DNA of 64,000 bases, from assembly GCF_050624435.1 (NCBI RefSeq), contig NC_134536.1, forward strand, positions 5,150,758 through 5,214,757. Reading direction: 5' to 3'. Below, piece by piece: positions 20,792 to 32,228 of the stretch. Position 1 is the stretch's first letter. Every line of letters starts with the position of its first letter. The position numbers and the translations under genes were made by a program. The notes under the pieces are model-generated. The model saw only the letters and a program-made list of their open reading frames with translations. It had not been told where the DNA came from and searched no databases. This DNA comes from Tenrec ecaudatus. Lineage: Eukaryota > Chordata > Mammalia > Afrosoricida > Tenrecidae.

Positions 20792-21968
20792 TAACATCAT
20801 GCACATGATATGCATATGTACAGAAAGAAAAAAAATGATGACATGATAGTGGGACAAGGAAAGTAAGGGGAAATAGAGGAGAGAACCAGGAGGCAAAGGG
20901 CTTTTATAAAGGTATAAATACAGCCATGTCCATATGTAAATATATTTTTATATGACGATGGGGAAGTAGATCTATGTGCATATGTTTATAGGTTTAGTAT
21001 TAAGGTAGCAGATGGGCATTGGGCCTCTACTCAAGTACTCCCTCAATTTAAGAACACTATGTTCTATTAACCTGGCATTCCACAATGCTCACCTTCCCTA
21101 TAGGATCACTGAAGACAAAACAGGTGCATAAGCAAATTTAGTGAAGAAAGCTGATGGTGCCCATCTATCAATAGATACAGCGTCTAGGGTCTTAAAGGCT
21201 TGAAGATAAACAAGCAGCTGAGGGGCAACAAAGCCCACATGGAAGAAGCACACCAACCTGTGTGATCATGAGGTGTTCATAGGATCAGGTGTCAGGCATC
21301 AAAGAACAACAAATTATATCATTGTGAATGAGGGGGAGTGCAGAATGAGGACACAAAGCCCATCTGTAGGCAACTGGACATCCCCTTACAGAAGGGTCGC
21401 AGAGAGGAGATGAGCCAGTCAGGGTGCAGTATAGCACCGGTGAAACATACAACTTTCCTCTAATTCTTTAATGTTTCATCCCTCCCACTATCTTGATCAC
21501 AATTCTACCTTACAAATCCAGCTAGACCAGAGCATGTAACTGGTACAGATAAGAGCTGGAAACACAGGGAATCCAGCAAAGACAAATCCCTCAGGACCAA
21601 TAATGAGAGTAGCAATACCAGAAGGGTAAGGGAAAGGTGAGGGGAGAAAGGGGGAACCGATCACAATGATCTACATAAAACTACATTCCTGGGGGATGGA
21701 CAACAGAAAAGTGGGTGAAGGGAGACATCAGACAGTGTATGACATGAAATAATAATAATAATTTATAAATTATCAAGGGTTCGTGAGGGAGGGAGGTAGA
21801 GGAAGGTGAGGGAAAAACGAGGAGCTGATACCAAGGGTTCAAAAAGAAAGAAAATGTTTGGAGAATGATGATGGCAACAAATGTACAAATGTGCTCGACA
21901 CATGGATGGGTGTATGGATTGTGATAAAAGTTGTACAAGCCCCAATAAAATGATCTTTTAAAAATTAA
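20792..21968 (+). mobile_element. L1-like 3' retroposed unit, copy A (about 1.18 kb)
   Basis: Noncoding retroposed sequence with purine/G-rich blocks near the 5' end and middle, the motif GGTCTTAAAGGCTTGAAG, and a 3' end reading AGCCCCAATAAAATGATC followed by an A-rich tail. It is flanked by AAAGTAACA at 20783-20791 and 21969-21977, a plausible target-site duplication. The layout resembles the long 3' UTR of Afrotherian L1 elements. No open frame spans it. It could alternatively be a separate non-autonomous family mobilised by L1. Confidence 0.8.
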
Positions 21969-21977
21969 AAAGTAACA

Positions 21978-22594
21978 CCCCTGCCCCCCAAAAGATGACT
22001 AATGGGGAAGTTGATGTGTCCAGCTGATGGCCTCTATGGAGACTAAGAGGTTCAGGAAAGTGTCCTTGTGATTCCTGGGCAAAACTCCATGGTCTTAAGG
22101 GTGGCATGGGGCCCCCAGTGGGCCCCACAGGTAATGTGGACCTAGCCCATCTCTGCCATGTGTCTGCTGACCCGTCACCTTGAGCCAGGGCGGGGAGGCT
22201 AGCTCTGCCTTTGAGCACTGCCCCTCTTTGTTCAGTTTGCTTCGGCGTCGTGCTTGGGGATTTGTTAGGGAGACCCCGGTTGTACTCCAGATATACGCTC
22301 AGTCAGTAGTCCGCTAACCCTCTGTTCCTTCGTTCAGTCTGAAACCCACTGCCAGGTCAATTTCCTGAATAATTCTTCTCTTGATCAATGCCACCAACAT
22401 TCCGGCATTGTCTGGTGGCTCACCAGGTTCACAGGCAGATCCTTCCGTGACCTGTTGCTCTCCTGAGGAAGCCACTCCTGTCTCCCGAACCTCGCCAAGA
22501 CCCTCCCTCCGTTCCCCTCAGCTTCAGGTCCGTACGAACTCAAATAGGTGCAGCTGTCACTTGGGCTTCCCCAAGTCCCACTCCCCAAATAACC
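21978..22594. other. Intronic sequence, no gene recognised
   Basis: Unique sequence; nothing supported. Confidence 0.45.
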
Positions 22595-22808
22595 CCAAAT
22601 AACCCCAGTTACTGGCATGGGGTCCATCCCGACTCACAGCGACCCTGGAGGACAGGCTGGGCCTGCTCCTGTGAGTTTCTGAGCCGGGAACTCTTTACAG
22701 GAGCAGAAAGTCCTTCTTCCTCCTGAGGAGAGGCTGGTGGTTTCAAACTGCTGACTTTGTGGTTCATAGCCCAACGCACAACCACAATCCCCCAACCAGG
22801 GCTCCTTT
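22595..22808 (-). repeat. AfroSINE, reverse orientation
   Basis: CCGACTCACAGCGACCCTGG, GAACTCTTTACAGGAGCAG, TGGTGGTTTCAAACTGCTG and CCAGGGCTCC in order: complement of a full-length SINE. Confidence 0.88.
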
Positions 22809-23989
22809 TGCGAAATCCAAAGCCTTTTTTTTTCCTTTTTACAGTTGGATTCACGTTCGCCGTGGAGTTGACTCACAAGCCCCTCCCTTTTCTCTGAGTG
22901 TCTCGAGCAATAGTCTAGAGCCCACCCCCCACCCCCAAGAGCCCCGCCTCAGGCCTGAACCCTTAGCAGGGTCGATGGTCCTCCAGCTCTCCCAGCTGCC
23001 CCGGGAGGGGAGGGTCACGGGCTGATGCCGCGAACTCTTCACTGGCGTCAAATAAAAACTGAGCACTGGCCAAAGGAATGAGAATGAAGGGCTATTTTGT
23101 GCGCTTACGAAAGCGAGGGATTGACTTAAACCAACCCTTCCCGAAATAAGTTGTGTGTTCCATGGAGTGTGTCCGGTATGCCCAATTCCAAGTCTTAGTT
23201 TTCTATTGACGCCCAGGTGAGCTCTTACCTAGGAGATGGCACTTAGGGGCATTTGGAAAGGTCCATCAAAGGAGCATAAGTAAGAACACAGGAAAATCTC
23301 AATGGTTTGATAGGACTGCTCTGCTTCAAAGGCCTCTTTGGTTCAAAGTGGGATTTACTGGCTCAGCCTTAAGTTTTGGGAAGAAAAGCTTTCTTTTTCC
23401 AAAGTGAAAATTTCCATCACCCCAGTCACTTTGTGCCTGGTCTCTGCTCCCGGCTGGGCTGGGGGAAGTACTGGGTTTGGGAGCGCACTCTGTGAATGTG
23501 TTCTGGATGGGCTTGCAGTCCTTCTTGCCCAGCTATTTGGCAAATTTTAACCAGCTCAGGACGAAGCAAAAGAAGTGATTTTGATCGGAAAGGGGATTAT
23601 GGACTGCTGGTTTCAGAAATGATGCAGACTTACGGGAGACAATTTTAGCTCTTCTCGACCGGTGGGAAGATGTAAAATCAATTATGCGTGGGGATGGAAA
23701 GGGTTGTGATGGTTTCCACGGTCAGGAAATATTAGTGATAGGCTAGATCATTGGTTTTCTAGAGGTCACATTCCCCGCGAGGGTGGGTGATCCCGTCACG
23801 TCAGGACCCTGAGCAGCAGGAGAAACCTCCACACGCTCTCCGCTCTCTTGCCACCGAGAAAAGATGCCACCCGGGTCAAAGCCAGTAGCCGTGGAGTTTA
23901 CTCTGACCCCCAATATGTGCTAGAGGACCATGGGGTGGGGGGGCTGCAGTGGCTGGCTTCTCAGAAGCATACTGCCAGAACTTTCTTAT
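22809..23989. other. Intronic sequence, no gene recognised
   Basis: Unique sequence with scattered G-rich stretches; no repeat or gene supported. Confidence 0.45.
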
Positions 23990-24062
23990 GAGCAACCTCT
24001 GGGTGGACTGGAATCACCAACTTTTCAGTTAGTAGCCCGGTGCTTGACCGTTTGAACCACCC
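23990..24062 (-). repeat. AfroSINE head fragment, reverse orientation
   Basis: GAGCAACCTCTGGGTGGACT, AACTTTTCAGTTAGTAGCCC and GACCGTTTGAACCACCC are the complement of the SINE tRNA-related head (older subtype). Confidence 0.7.
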
Positions 24063-24312
24063 GAACCAAACCAAACCAAACCAAACCAAACCAAACCAAA
24101 CCAAACCAAACCAAACCCAGGGCTGTGGCAGTGATGCCAACTCATAGCGCCCCTGTGGGATGGGCTGGAACTGCCCCTTCAGGTTTCTGAGGCTGAAAAT
24201 CTTTATAAAAGCAGACAGCCTCAGCCTTGTCCTATGGAGTGGTTCTTGGGTTGGAACCACTGACTTTCCAGTTAGCAGCCCAACACTTAACCCATGGTGC
24301 CAACAGGGGTCC
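24063..24312 (-). repeat. AfroSINE, reverse orientation, with AACCA-repeat tail
   Basis: Begins with about ten AACCA pentamers (24063-24116), the SINE tail, then GCCAACTCATAGCGCCCCTG, AAAATCTTTATAAAAGCAG, CCAGTTAGCAGCCCAACAC and CCAACAGGGGTCC. Confidence 0.88.
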
Positions 24313-24314
24313 TT

Positions 24315-24499
24315 TGAACCACCCCAGCCCACTGCCATTGAGTCAGTTCCAACTCTGAGCGACCTTATATAGGATTGTACACGCTTACTGGTACACACAG
24401 CCTTGTCTTTCTCCGGAGGAGAGGCTGGTGGGTTTGAACCGGCCATCTTTCCAAATGCAGTCGAACGTTTACCGGGCTGTGCTGGGCCAACAGGGCTCC
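24315..24499 (-). repeat. AfroSINE, reverse orientation
   Basis: GCCATTGAGTCAGTTCCAAC, GGTGGGTTTGAACCGGCC and CCAACAGGGCTCC. It is the third SINE in a head-to-tail row on the minus strand. Confidence 0.82.
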
Positions 24500-25350
24500 T
24501 TTGAGCCCCCCTGGAACTCCTGCATAAATGAGCTCACTGGGCTGAGAGAGAGAAACCAGGGTCGCCTATTTCCATAGATCAGAAAGCTCCCCATCATTGA
24601 GACACAGAGCCGCCTGCTTAGAGCACCGCCTCGTGTCGCGTCTACATGAACTCTGGGTGCAACACGGGAGTCGATTCCCAAGCCGTTAGCTGAGAGAGTT
24701 GTAGGGCGGAAAGATTCCTCACCGAGGAGCCAGTGAAGGAAAAACAAACATGCAGCACACACACTCAAGGGGGGCGCCGTGCTGAGCTCCCCGAGTGCTG
24801 GGAAGGGCAGAGGGAAAGGACGTCCTTGGGACCAGGAGTCACTCCATCAGCTTCTCCGGCCCAGCGACCAGTGGCCAATCTCTGCCACCTGAAAAGGCCC
24901 CAGCTTGTCATGCAGCATTTTACAGAAGTTTGGAGCTTCGAGCAGGGGCCGCATAACAGAAATAAATAAATACAGCAGAAAGAGGGAAGTACCCAAACAG
25001 GGCGGAAGCGAAATGAAAATGTGGCCGTTTAATTTGCCGTGGCAGCAAAATTGGGTTTACACAAGAATGGGAACGCGCGCCGGTCGGCCTGGCTGGTGGG
25101 AAATGTGCTGACTTCGGACACTTGGAATAAAGACTGCGCATTTGCCTGAGTTGCAGTCTTCGCTCTTACATTCCTCAGCTTAGCGCTTCTCTCTGCATCA
25201 GGGGGACTGTGGAGAGGAAGGGAGCAGGCGGAGAGGGGGGACACAACAGCCCCAGGCAGAAGCTGCACAAGAGGGAGCCCCACTGACGGATGGGACCCTG
25301 GGGCTGTTAGTGGCAGTCTCTGAATGGGTATCATAATACCCACTAAAGGT
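24500..25350. other. Intronic sequence, no gene recognised
   Basis: Unique sequence; nothing supported beyond chance open frames. Confidence 0.45.
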
Positions 25351-25565
25351 ACAAGAGGGTGGCGTGGTCCAGTGGTGAGATTCTGCAGGACATTGGGGTT
25401 CAGTTTCCAGCCAGGGCATCTCCTGCTGCTATGATTTGGAATGGGTCTCAGGGGAGCATCCAGACTAAGAGTGGCTAGGAAGAGAGGCCTGGTAACCTAC
25501 TGCTGGAAACCTCCCAATGCATCTAGCAGTAGTATAGAAGCTGCCGATATTAATACCACAGTGAC
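25351..25565 (+). repeat. Older tRNA-derived SINE, degraded
   Basis: An A-box-like GTGGTCCAGTGGTGAG and a B-box-like GGTTCAGTTTCC are followed by GGAAGAGAGGCCTGGTAACC, matching the layout of the older AfroSINE subtype. It is too diverged to be a functional tRNA gene. Confidence 0.6.
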
Positions 25566-26046
25566 TCACCTATGGGGTTCTCGCACCCATAATTTCACTC
25601 TCGTCTCAGATGGGATCAGACGTATTGTCTACCGTGCCACAAGGAGTTGCCTTTTGTTTTACTGTTTAATAAAATGGGCAGACTCTCAGCCTCCTGAATG
25701 GACCATCGGTTAGCTGTTTGATCCTCACATTACTTGGGAGAGGAAGTATATCAACACCTGGTTTCACTCTGAAGGCAAAAACTCAGCCTTGGCTGTACCA
25801 CCCCTTGGGGATGGTTTATAGGCTGGTTCAGGTGGGCCCCTGGGCTCTGGGTGGGGCACTCCCCGAGGGCCTAGAGGCTCAGTGGTGACAGGATTTTGTA
25901 AGCAAACAATTTATGACACAAATGTACCCTAGTGGTCTCCCAGCTCCCTCCCCAGGCCTAGATCAACATCAACAACATGGGCCGTGTCAATGTCCCACCT
26001 TGTCAGTTTCACATCTTGTCAATGTCACACCTTGCTTGCTGAGAGT

Positions 26047-26490
26047 TGAGGAGGACTTGAGGCTCCTTTCAATGAAGATCGAAGACTACAGCCTTCAGGG
26101 TGGATCATAACTCAATGCCAAGCAAACCAAAATCCCCACAACGGAACCTCCAGGCAACATCACGATCAATGGAGAAGTGACTGGCTTGGTCGAGGGTTTC
26201 CTTTTGCTTGGGTCCATGCCCGAAGAAGCAGTGATTGAGAAACCAAGGCCGGGCAGGGAGCAAGTCTGCTCCCCGAGGCCTCTTTACAGGGTTAAAAGAT
26301 GTCTCATTGAAGACTCCGGGCGCCTGCCTGCTGCTATCAGCTGGCATCAACTTGATGGCGGTGCGGGTTTGGTTTGGAGCCAAGTGCCTCGTGCCTTTGT
26401 GAAGGCTGGACAATGAATAAGAGACTGGAGAGGAACCGCAGCATTGGAGTCATGGTGCTGGCCGAGAATATTAAAAAGAACCTTGTTTTC
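26047..26490 (+). repeat. RTE/BovB-like LINE fragment, internal-3' region
   Basis: CAATGAAGATCGAAGACTAC, ATCACGATCAATGGAGAAG, CATTGAAGACTCCGGGCG and GAAGGCTGGACAATGAATAA correspond to the RTE reverse-transcriptase 3' half in order. Both ends are truncated. Confidence 0.8.
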
Positions 26491-26597
26491 GGTGGAGCCT
26501 CAGGACGAAGGAAGACCTTGTGATTCACTTCTGATGGGAAGTCTGTGGGTCACAACAGAATATGGTCTCATAAGATGACACCAAACTCTCAAAGCCA

Positions 26598-26800
26598 AGT
26601 GCAATGCCGTAAATCGAGTTGATTCTGACAAACAGTGACCCGCCAGGGCAGGGTAGATGCCCCTGTGGGCTGCCGAGACTGTAACGTGTTCCAGAGTAGA
26701 CGCCTTAGCTTTCTCTGGGGGAGGGAGCAGCTGGTGGATTTGAACTGCTGGTCCTGTGGTGAGCAGCCTCGTAGGTAACTACTGAGGTGCCAGGGCTCTT
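26598..26800 (-). repeat. AfroSINE, reverse orientation
   Basis: AAATCGAGTTGATTCTGAC, CAGCTGGTGGATTTGAACTG and GAGGTGCCAGGGCTC in order; complement of a nearly full copy. Confidence 0.85.
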
Positions 26801-27640
26801 TGCCAAGGCTCAGGATCAGACGGCGTTCCTTCTGTTGTCCACGAGGTTGCCGTGAGCAGGAGCCGACTCAGTGGGAACTGACAAGAGCAGCATGACACCT
26901 CCACTTACTGCGCACCCACCCCGTGCACTATCAGTTCCATTTTACACCATGAAGTCCGTCGGATTTACAAAGAATGGAGAAAACCAACAGCTTCCCCCCC
27001 CCCCCACACACACACATGCTGAGCAGAGGAGAGAGTGATGTCAGGGGCAGCTGGAAACTACTGGGGTGGTGATGGGGCTCAGGCCCCGACCTCACAGGAA
27101 GACTGCTTGGAAGAGGAGGACAGGGCACCTGTCCTTTGCCCTCTGTCATGTCTCCACTCACTTAGCAACCTCCCTTGCTGCCTGCGGGGGCCTCTGGCTC
27201 CCAAGAGAAGAGTCTTTCCTTTCTACTCTCTCCGCAGCTGCCGTTTGAGGCTCCCTGGGGTCGGGGAGGACCTCTGGGCCAGGCACTCGGGTTAGTGTTT
27301 GCACTGTAGACTCAGAGTTCCGGTGAGCTGAGGGACAGGACCAGGTAGATACACTCACTTGGCCATCGTAACGGTATCACCTGCCTTACTGGGCCGAACA
27401 ATGGCTTGGACAACAAGCCTCTGTCATGTCAGTGGTGACTGGAACCAAGAGCACTGGAACCTGGCCTCACTCCTGTGTTCTCACCACTAGGGACCTTGTG
27501 CTCGCTGACTCTCCAAGGCCTCTAAGTGAGTCCTTCATCCGGTTCCAGCCCTGGGAAGGACATACGAGTGGGAACTGGCAAGAGCAATTCTATTGAGGCT
27601 GGAGTGCTTCCATCAGCAAGACACAGGTCCTTGGGCGTGG
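26801..27640. other. Intronic sequence, no gene recognised
   Basis: A 12-nt C run at 26994-27005 followed by a short CA repeat. A GCCGTGAGCAGGAGCCGACT stretch near 26849 may be a SINE tail remnant. No gene. Confidence 0.45.
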
Positions 27641-28150
27641 TGATTGTTGCTCGGTGCTATCAAATTGGCTCCGACCCACAGTGACCCCATGCACACTGGA
27701 TGAAACACTGCATGGCCCTGTGCCATCCACACAATTGGTTCTGTGTCCGAGCCCATTGATGCAGCCATGAAGTCAAGCCATCTCACTGAGGATCTTCTTC
27801 GTTTTCACTGCCCTCCACTATCCATCAAGCATGGTGTCCTTCTCCAAGGACTGGTCTCTCCTGACAACGTGTCTCAAGTACATGAGATGAAGTGTTGCCA
27901 TCCTCACCATAAGGGCCATTCTGGCTGTATTTCTTCAACAGATCTGCTTGTCCTTTTGGCGGTTGAGGGTGCTTTCGATATTCTTCTCCTGCACTGCAAC
28001 GGAAATGCATGATTCTCCTCTGGGTTTGCTTACTCAGTGTCCAAATTCCACATGCTCGTGAGGCCATTGGAAATACCACGGCTGGGGTCAGAAGCACCGT
28101 AAGCCTCAAAGTAACATCCTTACTTTCCAGTACTTTGAAGAGGTGCAGCA
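27640..28150 (-). repeat. RTE/BovB-like LINE fragment, 3' end (about 510 bp)
   Basis: Complement of RTE from its 3' terminus: CTCCGACCCACAGTGACC, CATGGTGTCCTTCTCCAAGG, CTGGTCTCTCCTGACAACG, CGATATTCTTCTCC and CCAGTACTTTGAAGAGGTG. Well preserved but with stops in frame. Confidence 0.9.
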
Positions 28151-29424
28151 GACTGACCCAAAGCCCATGTCACTGTAATTGAGCAGATCTGTAACTGCCA
28201 AAGTGACTCTCAGCATGGGGTGGGATGTCTAGAAGTGTTGATGTGTGGGCACGCCTCTGTGTCTAAGAGCCCTCTCGGAAGCAGCAGAGAGATTTCCCAG
28301 GTTCCCCACGGAGAAGCACCACCAGCAAAGTGCACTGGGAATGCCGTTCTGAAGTGAGGGAGGCAGCAGCCATGCCCATGCCACGCTGAGACCGGAGACT
28401 GAGGAAGAGGAGCAACACTGAGATGCTGCACTGTGAGACAGAGAGTGGGTGGGCTTTTGGACCCACTGAGGCTGAGAAGGACCACACATGTGGCTGGGAG
28501 GCTGAGGACCGGAAAGAGAGGTGTGGCTGCTGGCTCAGGAGAGATGTCGCTGTACACCGAAGACTGAATCCTTCCTGTTTGCTGCTCCTGACTTGTGGGA
28601 ACCTGCTAACTTCCCTAATTGACCCCCAGGATCTTGTGTCTGGTCTGTGAGTTCGGTAAGGGATTACCAAACCTGAAGTCGCGGGTTCTGGGAGGAACGG
28701 TTGCTTTCTGCAGAGGGTAAGGAAGGATGAGGAGGAAGGCAGGTCTGACCTTGGCCTTGGGCTGGTGTGCAGACTGAGTCTCCTCCCTTTTGTAGCCAGA
28801 GGAGGTCCAAGGGGGGCTCCGTGTGGTTCTCTCACTTGGTGAGCTCTTTGTGTTCTTGCTGGCCCACTGTCGGGGCCAAGCAACAAGCAGGTCTTGGCAC
28901 CCGTGTCACCTGCCTGGGGCCTCCATCACTGCCTCCACGCTCATCTCCGAGGCTGCGTTCCCTGGTTGGAGGCTGAGGGGTGCAGCCATCAGCCCAAGGA
29001 GGAAACAAGAAACTGCTTCTAATTGGAACTCAGAGGTGGCCATCCAACTCTGACTGGGAGAAGGTCAACTTCTGGGCACTTGGGCCCCAGAGTGTGTGTG
29101 TGTGGGCGGGGGCTGGGGGTGTTGGGTGTGTGCAAAGATGACAAAGCAGTGAGATGCTGGGCAGCGCAGAGAGAGCTGGGAACGTAACAGCGGGCACGGT
29201 GACTGGGACTGTGTTGCTGTGGAGGAAAACCTCCCCAAGAAGGTGCGGCAAACCCCTGGGCAGCAGTGCGTAGACCCTGGGACCTGGAGAACTGTCCAAG
29301 TGTTACTAGCGCCACCAGGATGAGCTGGCCCTGGCCCTTTGGCATCCCCCAGGAGGATTTCTGCATGCTGCAGATACCGATGCAACTGAACAAGTATGCA
29401 CCCCTGAACTATTCTCCCGAATGG
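28151..29424. other. Intronic sequence, no gene recognised
   Basis: Unique sequence; a short TG run at about 29093-29103. The 207-codon minus-strand frame near 28263-28886 lacks support as a gene. Confidence 0.45.
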
Positions 29425-29602
29425 CACAGACAGACAGACGCTTAGGCACGCCACTATTAACGGAAAGGTTGATGGTTGAAATCCATTCAGAGGAGGCAGA
29501 CAGGCCTGGATCATCTTACTAACAAGTCGCAGCCCTGAGGCATAACATGACAACAAGACCTACAGAGCAGTCACGCGCACGTGGGGTTGCCAGGAGAGGG
29601 AA
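29425..29602 (+). repeat. Older AfroSINE subtype, degraded
   Basis: ACGGAAAGGTTGATGGTTG, AATCCATTCAGAGGAGGCAG, ACAGGCCTGGATCATC and CGTGGGGTTGCCAGGAG follow the order of the older subtype. Confidence 0.65.
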
Positions 29603-29662
29603 TGGCCTGCAGGGCAAAGAGCCTTCAAACACACTGCTCTGTCTTTGGTATTCTTCCCTGTA

Positions 29663-29830
29663 GTTGAGCTCTGGTGGCATAGCGGTTATGCATCAGACTG
29701 CTGACTGCAAGGTCAGTTGTTCAAAGCCACCCACCGCTCCTTGGGAGAGAGATGTACCCAGCCAGTCCCTTAAAAATGTACAGCCTGGGAAACCCACAGG
29801 AGGACGTCTCCTCTGGCCCACAGGGTCCAC
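29663..29830 (+). repeat. AfroSINE
   Basis: AGCTCTGGTGGCATAGCGG, GACTGCTGACTGCAAGGTC, GAGAGAGATGTACCC and GGGAAACCCACAGGAGG; 3' end weakly preserved. Confidence 0.82.
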
Positions 29831-30284
29831 GTGGTGGCAGCCAGCCTTTGTTCTCCTGCAGATGAGACACTGAGTGCAGCCCCAAATCATCACCATGTTA
29901 GACGGTGACACACACGGGACACCGCTTTCTCCTTGGTTACGTGTTTGCCACCCAGCAGCTCTCGGAAGTGGGGCAACCACTGGGATAAAAGACGTGCATT
30001 TTGTGGCTGCTGGTACATTTCTCCTCATTGATTTTCAGCGTAGGCCAAGATACAGTGCCACCGGCAGCGCTGAGCTCACCGGCTCTGTTACGGGCCTGGG
30101 TGCGATCCGTAGGCATTCTGTTGGCTAATTAGGTACATCTGAGTGTTTGCTAAGGCTGCTGTAGTTAGCACTGTTTTTTAATTCTAAGGAGGGTTAATGC
30201 TATGCAATTTTTGTTTTACGATGTAGGTTTTTTTTTTTTCTTACGAGATGATTCATTGTTATTTCAGGCCCTGTCTGTTAGTGC
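29831..30284. other. Intronic sequence, no gene recognised
   Basis: Unique sequence with a T run at about 30229-30238. Confidence 0.45.
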
Positions 30285-30480
30285 TGCGTGCCTCGCAGCC
30301 AGCTCTGATTCACGGCCATCTCACAGGACAGAGTAGAATGGCCCCACAGGGTTGTCTGGGCGGCCATCTTGACAGAAGCAGACAGCCTCATCTTTCTCCC
30401 ATGGAGCGGCTGGTGGGTCTGGAGCACTGGCCTTCCAGTTAGCAGCCAAGTGCAGGACCACTGTGCCACCAGGGCTCCTT
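30285..30480 (-). repeat. AfroSINE, reverse orientation
   Basis: CTCATCTTTCTCCCATGGAG, CAGTTAGCAGCCAAGTGC and GTGCCACCAGGGCTCC; complement of a nearly complete copy. Confidence 0.85.
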
Positions 30481-30608
30481 GCTCTAATCTCTCTCATCAC
30501 GGCCATTGGAGCAAGCCTCATCTTACTCCCTCGGATCTGCTGATGGTTTTGAACTGCTGCTCTTGTGGTTAGCAGCCTAACACTTAACCCTTATGCCACC
30601 AGGACTCC
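30481..30608 (-). repeat. AfroSINE 5' half, reverse orientation
   Basis: CCTCATCTTACTCCCTCGG, GGTTAGCAGCCTAACACTTA and ATGCCACCAGGACTCC; directly abuts the copy at 30285-30480. Confidence 0.8.
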
Positions 30609-31009
30609 ATCCCTTCTTTATCAATAGATGGCCTTTATCAAAGACATATAGGATCACGGGGTCATCATGGGAAACGTGGTAAGGGACCAGAGTCCTGCAG
30701 GTTTAGAGGCTGCTGCACAGCCTCTGCTCCAGCAGTTTCTGGCTGACGGGCTCAGCGAGGACCATTTCAGAGAAGCGTAGCTTGGAACTTCCCCACGTGC
30801 CCCGGCTCCCCTCTCGGCACCCGGGGACTTGCGGGGCTCTGCTCAGCAGAGTGGAGGAGGTCACATCATCAACAGTGTTTTGACTCATCTCTCTCCAGGG
30901 AGAGAGGGCCATACATGCACAGTGCACCACTTTTCCAGAATGTTCTCTATCTTTCCTCATGCTCGCCCCTCCACTCACTTCCCACCTCTGATCAGCTCAC
31001 CTTCCTGAC
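30609..31009. other. Intronic sequence, no gene recognised
   Basis: Unique sequence; nothing supported. Confidence 0.4.
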
Positions 31010-31094
31010 TCAGTAACTACAAGGGTGACCCAGTAGTTAAGACCTCTAAGGTGGTGGGCTCCAGCCCTCTTGTTCACAGAGCCTTAAGCCAAAA
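31010..31094 (+). repeat. AfroSINE head fragment
   Basis: Begins ACTACAAGGGTGACCCAGT with a degraded tRNA-like head and runs into the AACC microsatellite. The assignment is weak. Confidence 0.4.
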
Positions 31095-31147
31095 ACCAAC
31101 CAACCAACCAACCAACCAACCAACCAACCAAACAAACAAACAAAAAA
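31095..31147. repeat. (AACC)n/(AAAC)n microsatellite at a SINE tail
   Basis: About nine AACC units grade into AAAC units. It sits exactly where the tail of the following reverse-oriented SINE would be, so it probably grew from that tail. Confidence 0.9.
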
Positions 31148-31322
31148 CCCATGCCATTGAGTCCACGGAGACTTGGGGACCCTATAGCACAGGGTCGAAC
31201 TTGGGTCTCTAATTCTGTAACTCTTTAAGGGAGTAGAAAGTCTCATCTTTCTCCTGAAGAGCAGCTTGTGGTTCTGAACCGCTGTCCTTGCAGTTAGCAG
31301 ACCAATGCCACTAGGGCTCCTT
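31148..31322 (-). repeat. AfroSINE, reverse orientation
   Basis: CATGCCATTGAGTCCACGG, GGGACCCTATAGCACAGGG, TAACTCTTTAAGGGAGTAG and CCACTAGGGCTCC in order. Confidence 0.85.
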
Positions 31323-32018
31323 GGGGGTTCACTTCAGAGGAGATCGTCAACAAAGGAGCCCAGAGAGACCAGAGTGACTTGGGGGTGGGGGCGTGGAGGG
31401 GCAGGGTGGGCACAGATAAGAAAAGGTAAGTATTCACGGTGACCTACAGCTGACTGAATCTCAAGCCAACTGCATGGCCCTGCTGTCTCATATCCGCACA
31501 GGCTGCCGGGACGGATGGCATGCAGGCAATCGTGTGCATGTGAGGAGAGGGCCCGGGCTTCTGGCACAGCAGCTGTGGGGCAGCAGTCAGGCCAAGTGTG
31601 TGTTCTTTCTGAAGGTGAAGACACCAGAAGCCCTGGAAACTGAAGTCTGCTATTTATCTTCTGGCGAGGACAGTGCCAACAGCTGCAAGGTGAGCCTCCT
31701 GACAAAACCATGCCAGTGACCTTGGCCATGACCTCTGGCTCCCACGAGCTTGGCCACCTGTGGAGCGACACCGACTCTGAGCACCCACCGGCAGGGCTGT
31801 GTCAGTTCAGTTTCCAAGTGAGTGATGAGCCTGCCCACCCTCTTTAGTTCCATGTTCTTGCTCCAATTTAGGTGGTAAAAGATATCTTCGTGGCAGGAAG
31901 TAAGCCACACACCAGTGAGGGCATTCTTTGAAAGGGAAAACAGACATGACAACGGGGTTCTGAATTTCCAGCAGGGTTATACTGCAAGGCAAATACAGCA
32001 GGGTTTCCAAAAGCTAGG
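31323..32018. other. Intronic sequence, no gene recognised
   Basis: Unique sequence. The plus-strand open frame near 31474-31719 has no recognisable domain. Confidence 0.45.
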
Positions 32019-32228
32019 GGAGCCCTGGTAGTGTAGCAGGTTACACAGTGGGCTGCTAGCCGAAAGGTTAGGAGTTCTAAACCACCAGCTGATCCTTGGG
32101 AGAAGGACGGAGCTTTCTTGTCCCATAAAGAGTTGGTGGTCTCCGAAACTCCCAGGGCAGTTTTACTCCAGCCTGTAGGGTTCTTTGAGCTGGTATCCAC
32201 TCAGTGGCATGAGTATAACTTTGGTTTG
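32019..32228 (+). repeat. AfroSINE, full length
   Basis: GGGAGCCCTGGTAGTGTAGC, GTGGGCTGCTAGCCGAAAGG, TCCCATAAAGAGTTGG and CCACTCAGTGGCATGAG in order. Confidence 0.9.

Noticed and set aside
25351-25420. Possible tRNA gene (A-box and B-box like motifs)
   Set aside because: No full cloverleaf can be drawn, and the downstream sequence matches the body of a tRNA-derived SINE. All tRNA-like heads in the window have the same explanation.
31095-31147. CRISPR-like regular repeats
   Set aside because: It is an AACC/AAAC microsatellite without spacers, in a mammalian genome.
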